A DNA stretch of 64,000 nt from Bradyrhizobium liaoningense (lineage in GTDB: Bacteria; Pseudomonadota; Alphaproteobacteria; Rhizobiales; Xanthobacteraceae), in the NCBI RefSeq assembly GCF_018130785.1, contig NZ_JAFCJT010000004.1:174501-238500 (forward strand), given 5' to 3'. The notes below the pieces were generated by a model, which saw only the letters and a program-made list of their open reading frames with translations, had not been told where the DNA came from and did no database searches. Positions 62,451-64,000 of the stretch are shown piece by piece. Made by a program: the position numbers and the translations under genes. Each line of letters begins with the position of its first letter. Position 1 is the first letter of the stretch.

Positions 62451-62912
62451 TCACGAACGACGCGTGTAGATCGTGTTCATCGTGTAGTCCTTGCGTGGAC
62501 CCGACACCACGTGACGGACGACGAACGTGCCATCCGGCATGAACATGTAGGTCGACTGATAGTCGTCGTGCTTGCAGAGATGGCCCGCACGCCCGATCAG
62601 CTCCCCTCCGGAAGTTGCGGACAGTGAAATCTCGTGAAACAGCCGAGGCGGATCTTCCCTAAAGAAGACCATGAACCCTCCGTCGCTGTTGCTGAAGACG
62701 TATTCGCGTTCGGCCTGCACCGTGGTGCCGTTCGCGAGCTTCAGATATCCCTGCTCGCGATAGGCCAGCCGCCCCCCATCCAGTGGCGTGAAGATCGCGA
62801 CACCCTGCATCGTAGCCTGGCTTTCGATGACCCGGTTGAGGGACCACGAACCGATCAGCTTTTTCGTGACTTCCGAGGCATCACCCCAGCCGTCGATCGT
62901 GGCTTCGTTCAT
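62451..62912 (-). CDS. DUF6314 family protein
   Basis: This 153-aa lipocalin-like protein (IGSWSLNRVIESQATMQGVA; GRLAYREQGYLKLANGTTVQ; HLCKHDDYQSTYMF) matches DUF6314, whose members are small beta-barrel proteins of unknown ligand. It is convergent with the 100-aa gene. Confidence 0.78.
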   Translation of the reverse strand: MNEATIDGWGDASEVTKKLIGSWSLNRVIESQATMQGVAIFTPLDGGRLAYREQGYLKLANGTTVQAEREYVFSNSDGGFMVFFREDPPRLFHEISLSATSGGELIGRAGHLCKHDDYQSTYMFMPDGTFVVRHVVSGPRKDYTMNTIYTRRS

Positions 62913-63011
62913 ATCTTCAGACCTGCGCACTAGCCATCCGGTCCAGCTTCACAGGACCCACAGCTGGAAGTTCGACTTCAGCGAGCCGATACCTATATCC
63001 TATCGCAACGG

Positions 63012-63269
63012 ATGGTGATGCAGCGAGCAGCTTTGATGGGCAGGCGACGCACAACCGAAACGGACGCCAACGACCTCCCGCGCTATTTCGTCTGGGTCCG
63101 GGGCCTTGAAGGCCCCGAGCCGCAGAAATGGACGACGATGGATTTCGGCATCGGTGACTGGAAGCGGCCGATGGTGCTGGCCTTTCTGGCGCTGCCGGAG
63201 GACGAGCGGCATCTGTCGCTGTCGATGCTGGCACGGCGCTATCCGCCGCCGAGGGTTGACCTCCTGTAG
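63012..63269 (+). CDS. Hypothetical protein, 85 aa
   Basis: The product (DLPRYFVWVRGLEGPEPQKW; PEDERHLSLSMLARRYPPP) is plausible as a small chromosomal protein. The start is uncertain between 63012 and 63036. Confidence 0.45.
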   Translation: MVMQRAALMGRRRTTETDANDLPRYFVWVRGLEGPEPQKWTTMDFGIGDWKRPMVLAFLALPEDERHLSLSMLARRYPPPRVDLL

Positions 63270-63427
63270 GGATGGGTCCGCCTGCGGCGGCGCGATCCCG
63301 CTTGCTACCTCAGCGGGACTATGCACAAAATGCACCTGTATTTTCATGACGCCGCCATTGATTGAAATCGTGGAGTGCTGCCGGGCTCCGGCCTGAAGTG
63401 CTTCACCGTCGATTGCCGAGGGGCCCC

Positions 63428-64000
63428 ATGACGCACCATGATGGCGCGCCGAATGTCGATTCTGACAGACCCAAACACACGCATGACCATGTAAGCGCCG
63501 GCGGGACGACCGCCACCATCCCGTCGAAGCGCAAGCTCGTGCTGTTCGCCGACGGCACGGGCAACGCATTCACCGCCCAGGAATCGAGCGTCTGGCGTCT
63601 CTATGAGGCGCTCGACCACACCCAGCCCGACCAGATCGCGCATTACATCAAGGGCGTCGGCACCGCCGGCTGGGCGCCGCTCGCAGCCATCGACGGCGCC
63701 ACCGGCATCGGCGTGCCCTCCAACGTCCGCAAGCTCTACCGCTTCCTGTGCTGGAACTGGCGCGAGGGCGACGAGATCTACATCTTCGGCTTCAGCCGCG
63801 GCGCCTTCACCGCGCGCACGCTGGCAGCGCTGATTGCGAGCCAGGGCCTGGTGCCTGCGGTGATCGACAAGGTCGCGGTGTCGCATGCCGAAATGCAGCG
63901 CAACACGATGGCTGCCTGGCGGGAATATCGGAAAGCATCGGTCGGCTACTGCAGCCTGCCGACGATCTGGATCGTCCGCTGGATCCGCGACGTCCTCATC
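63428..64000 (+). CDS. DUF2235 alpha/beta-hydrolase, cut by window end
   Basis: The first 191 codons show KRKLVLFADGTGNAFTAQES at the start of the domain and the nucleophile elbow FGFSRGAFTAR. This identifies DUF2235, the fold of the Tle1 phospholipase effectors and of many uncharacterised bacterial hydrolases. The start at 63428 has GAGGGG upstream. The Asp and His of the triad lie beyond the window. Confidence 0.88.
   Translation, partial: MTHHDGAPNVDSDRPKHTHDHVSAGGTTATIPSKRKLVLFADGTGNAFTAQESSVWRLYEALDHTQPDQIAHYIKGVGTAGWAPLAAIDGATGIGVPSNVRKLYRFLCWNWREGDEIYIFGFSRGAFTARTLAALIASQGLVPAVIDKVAVSHAEMQRNTMAAWREYRKASVGYCSLPTIWIVRWIRDVLI

Noticed and set aside
1..64000. CRISPR arrays and rRNA genes
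   Set aside because: No regularly spaced repeats and no rRNA-like sequence were seen.

Overview
The window reads as the chromosome of a high-GC alphaproteobacterium, most likely Bradyrhizobium or a close relative. The reasons are the TRAP and peptide-ABC gene sets, the PsiF, DUF1488, DUF6894, DUF3606 and DUF6314 small proteins, rpsU beside cspA, the HWE-type kinase, and a GTAGGGTGGGCAAAG-type palindrome typical of that genus. No rRNA or CRISPR array was seen. There is one tRNA gene, tRNA-Leu(CAA).

Bases 1-19300 are ordinary chromosome. On the minus strand lie a three-gene TRAP importer (77-3862) and a peptide ABC importer (4086-9708) behind an M20 amidohydrolase (9969-11387). Plus-strand genes follow: a protease-fold protein that has lost its catalytic triad, with an esterase behind it, and a small membrane protein. 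Next come a DsbA-like oxidoreductase and two hotdog thioesterases divergent from a TetR regulator, with two palindromic operators between them. Small periplasmic proteins, an AbrB-type membrane protein and DsbB complete this part.

At 19457 a tRNA-Leu(CAA) marks the start of an integrated element. A large serine recombinase reads toward the tRNA and ends antisense across it. The element carries a complete MobF relaxase-helicase, a decayed second copy of the relaxase 5' end, two unknown proteins, an IS21 remnant, and a compact four-gene operon (28309-32032). That operon encodes a 192-aa protein, a QueC-like PP-loop enzyme, an XRE-ImmA/IrrE protein and a PIN-domain protein. Further on there are an IS110 remnant joined to a beheaded ParB, DUF736 and DUF932 proteins, and a TraK-like/ParA/membrane/VirD4 transfer operon (44029-47600). 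No VirB/Trb secretion genes are present, so the element looks mobilisable or decayed. A 16-bp site, TCAATTGGTCTGCAAC, lies in the same orientation upstream of four element genes and suggests an element-specific regulon.

From 32.7 to 35.3 kb and from 48.4 to 61.4 kb the window is packed with very small genes, several in paralogous families. These include DUF6894 (four copies), a 60-66-aa family (four), a 66-103-aa family (three), a 70-109-aa family (two) and a 32-33-aa one-helix membrane protein family (two). They are mixed with signalling genes (Crp/Fnr regulator, CheB-CheR-PAS-HWE kinase, GAF kinase with a divergent response regulator), a transglutaminase/zinc-peptidase pair, cspA and rpsU. 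The far end of the element is not obvious. More conventional chromosome resumes by about 62.1 kb and runs into a DUF2235 hydrolase cut by the window edge.

The strongest candidate for an undescribed system is the QueC-like/ImmA-IrrE/PIN operon at 28257-32032. It has its own sigma70-like promoter overlapped by a 10-bp direct repeat, and it sits between mobile-element remnants.
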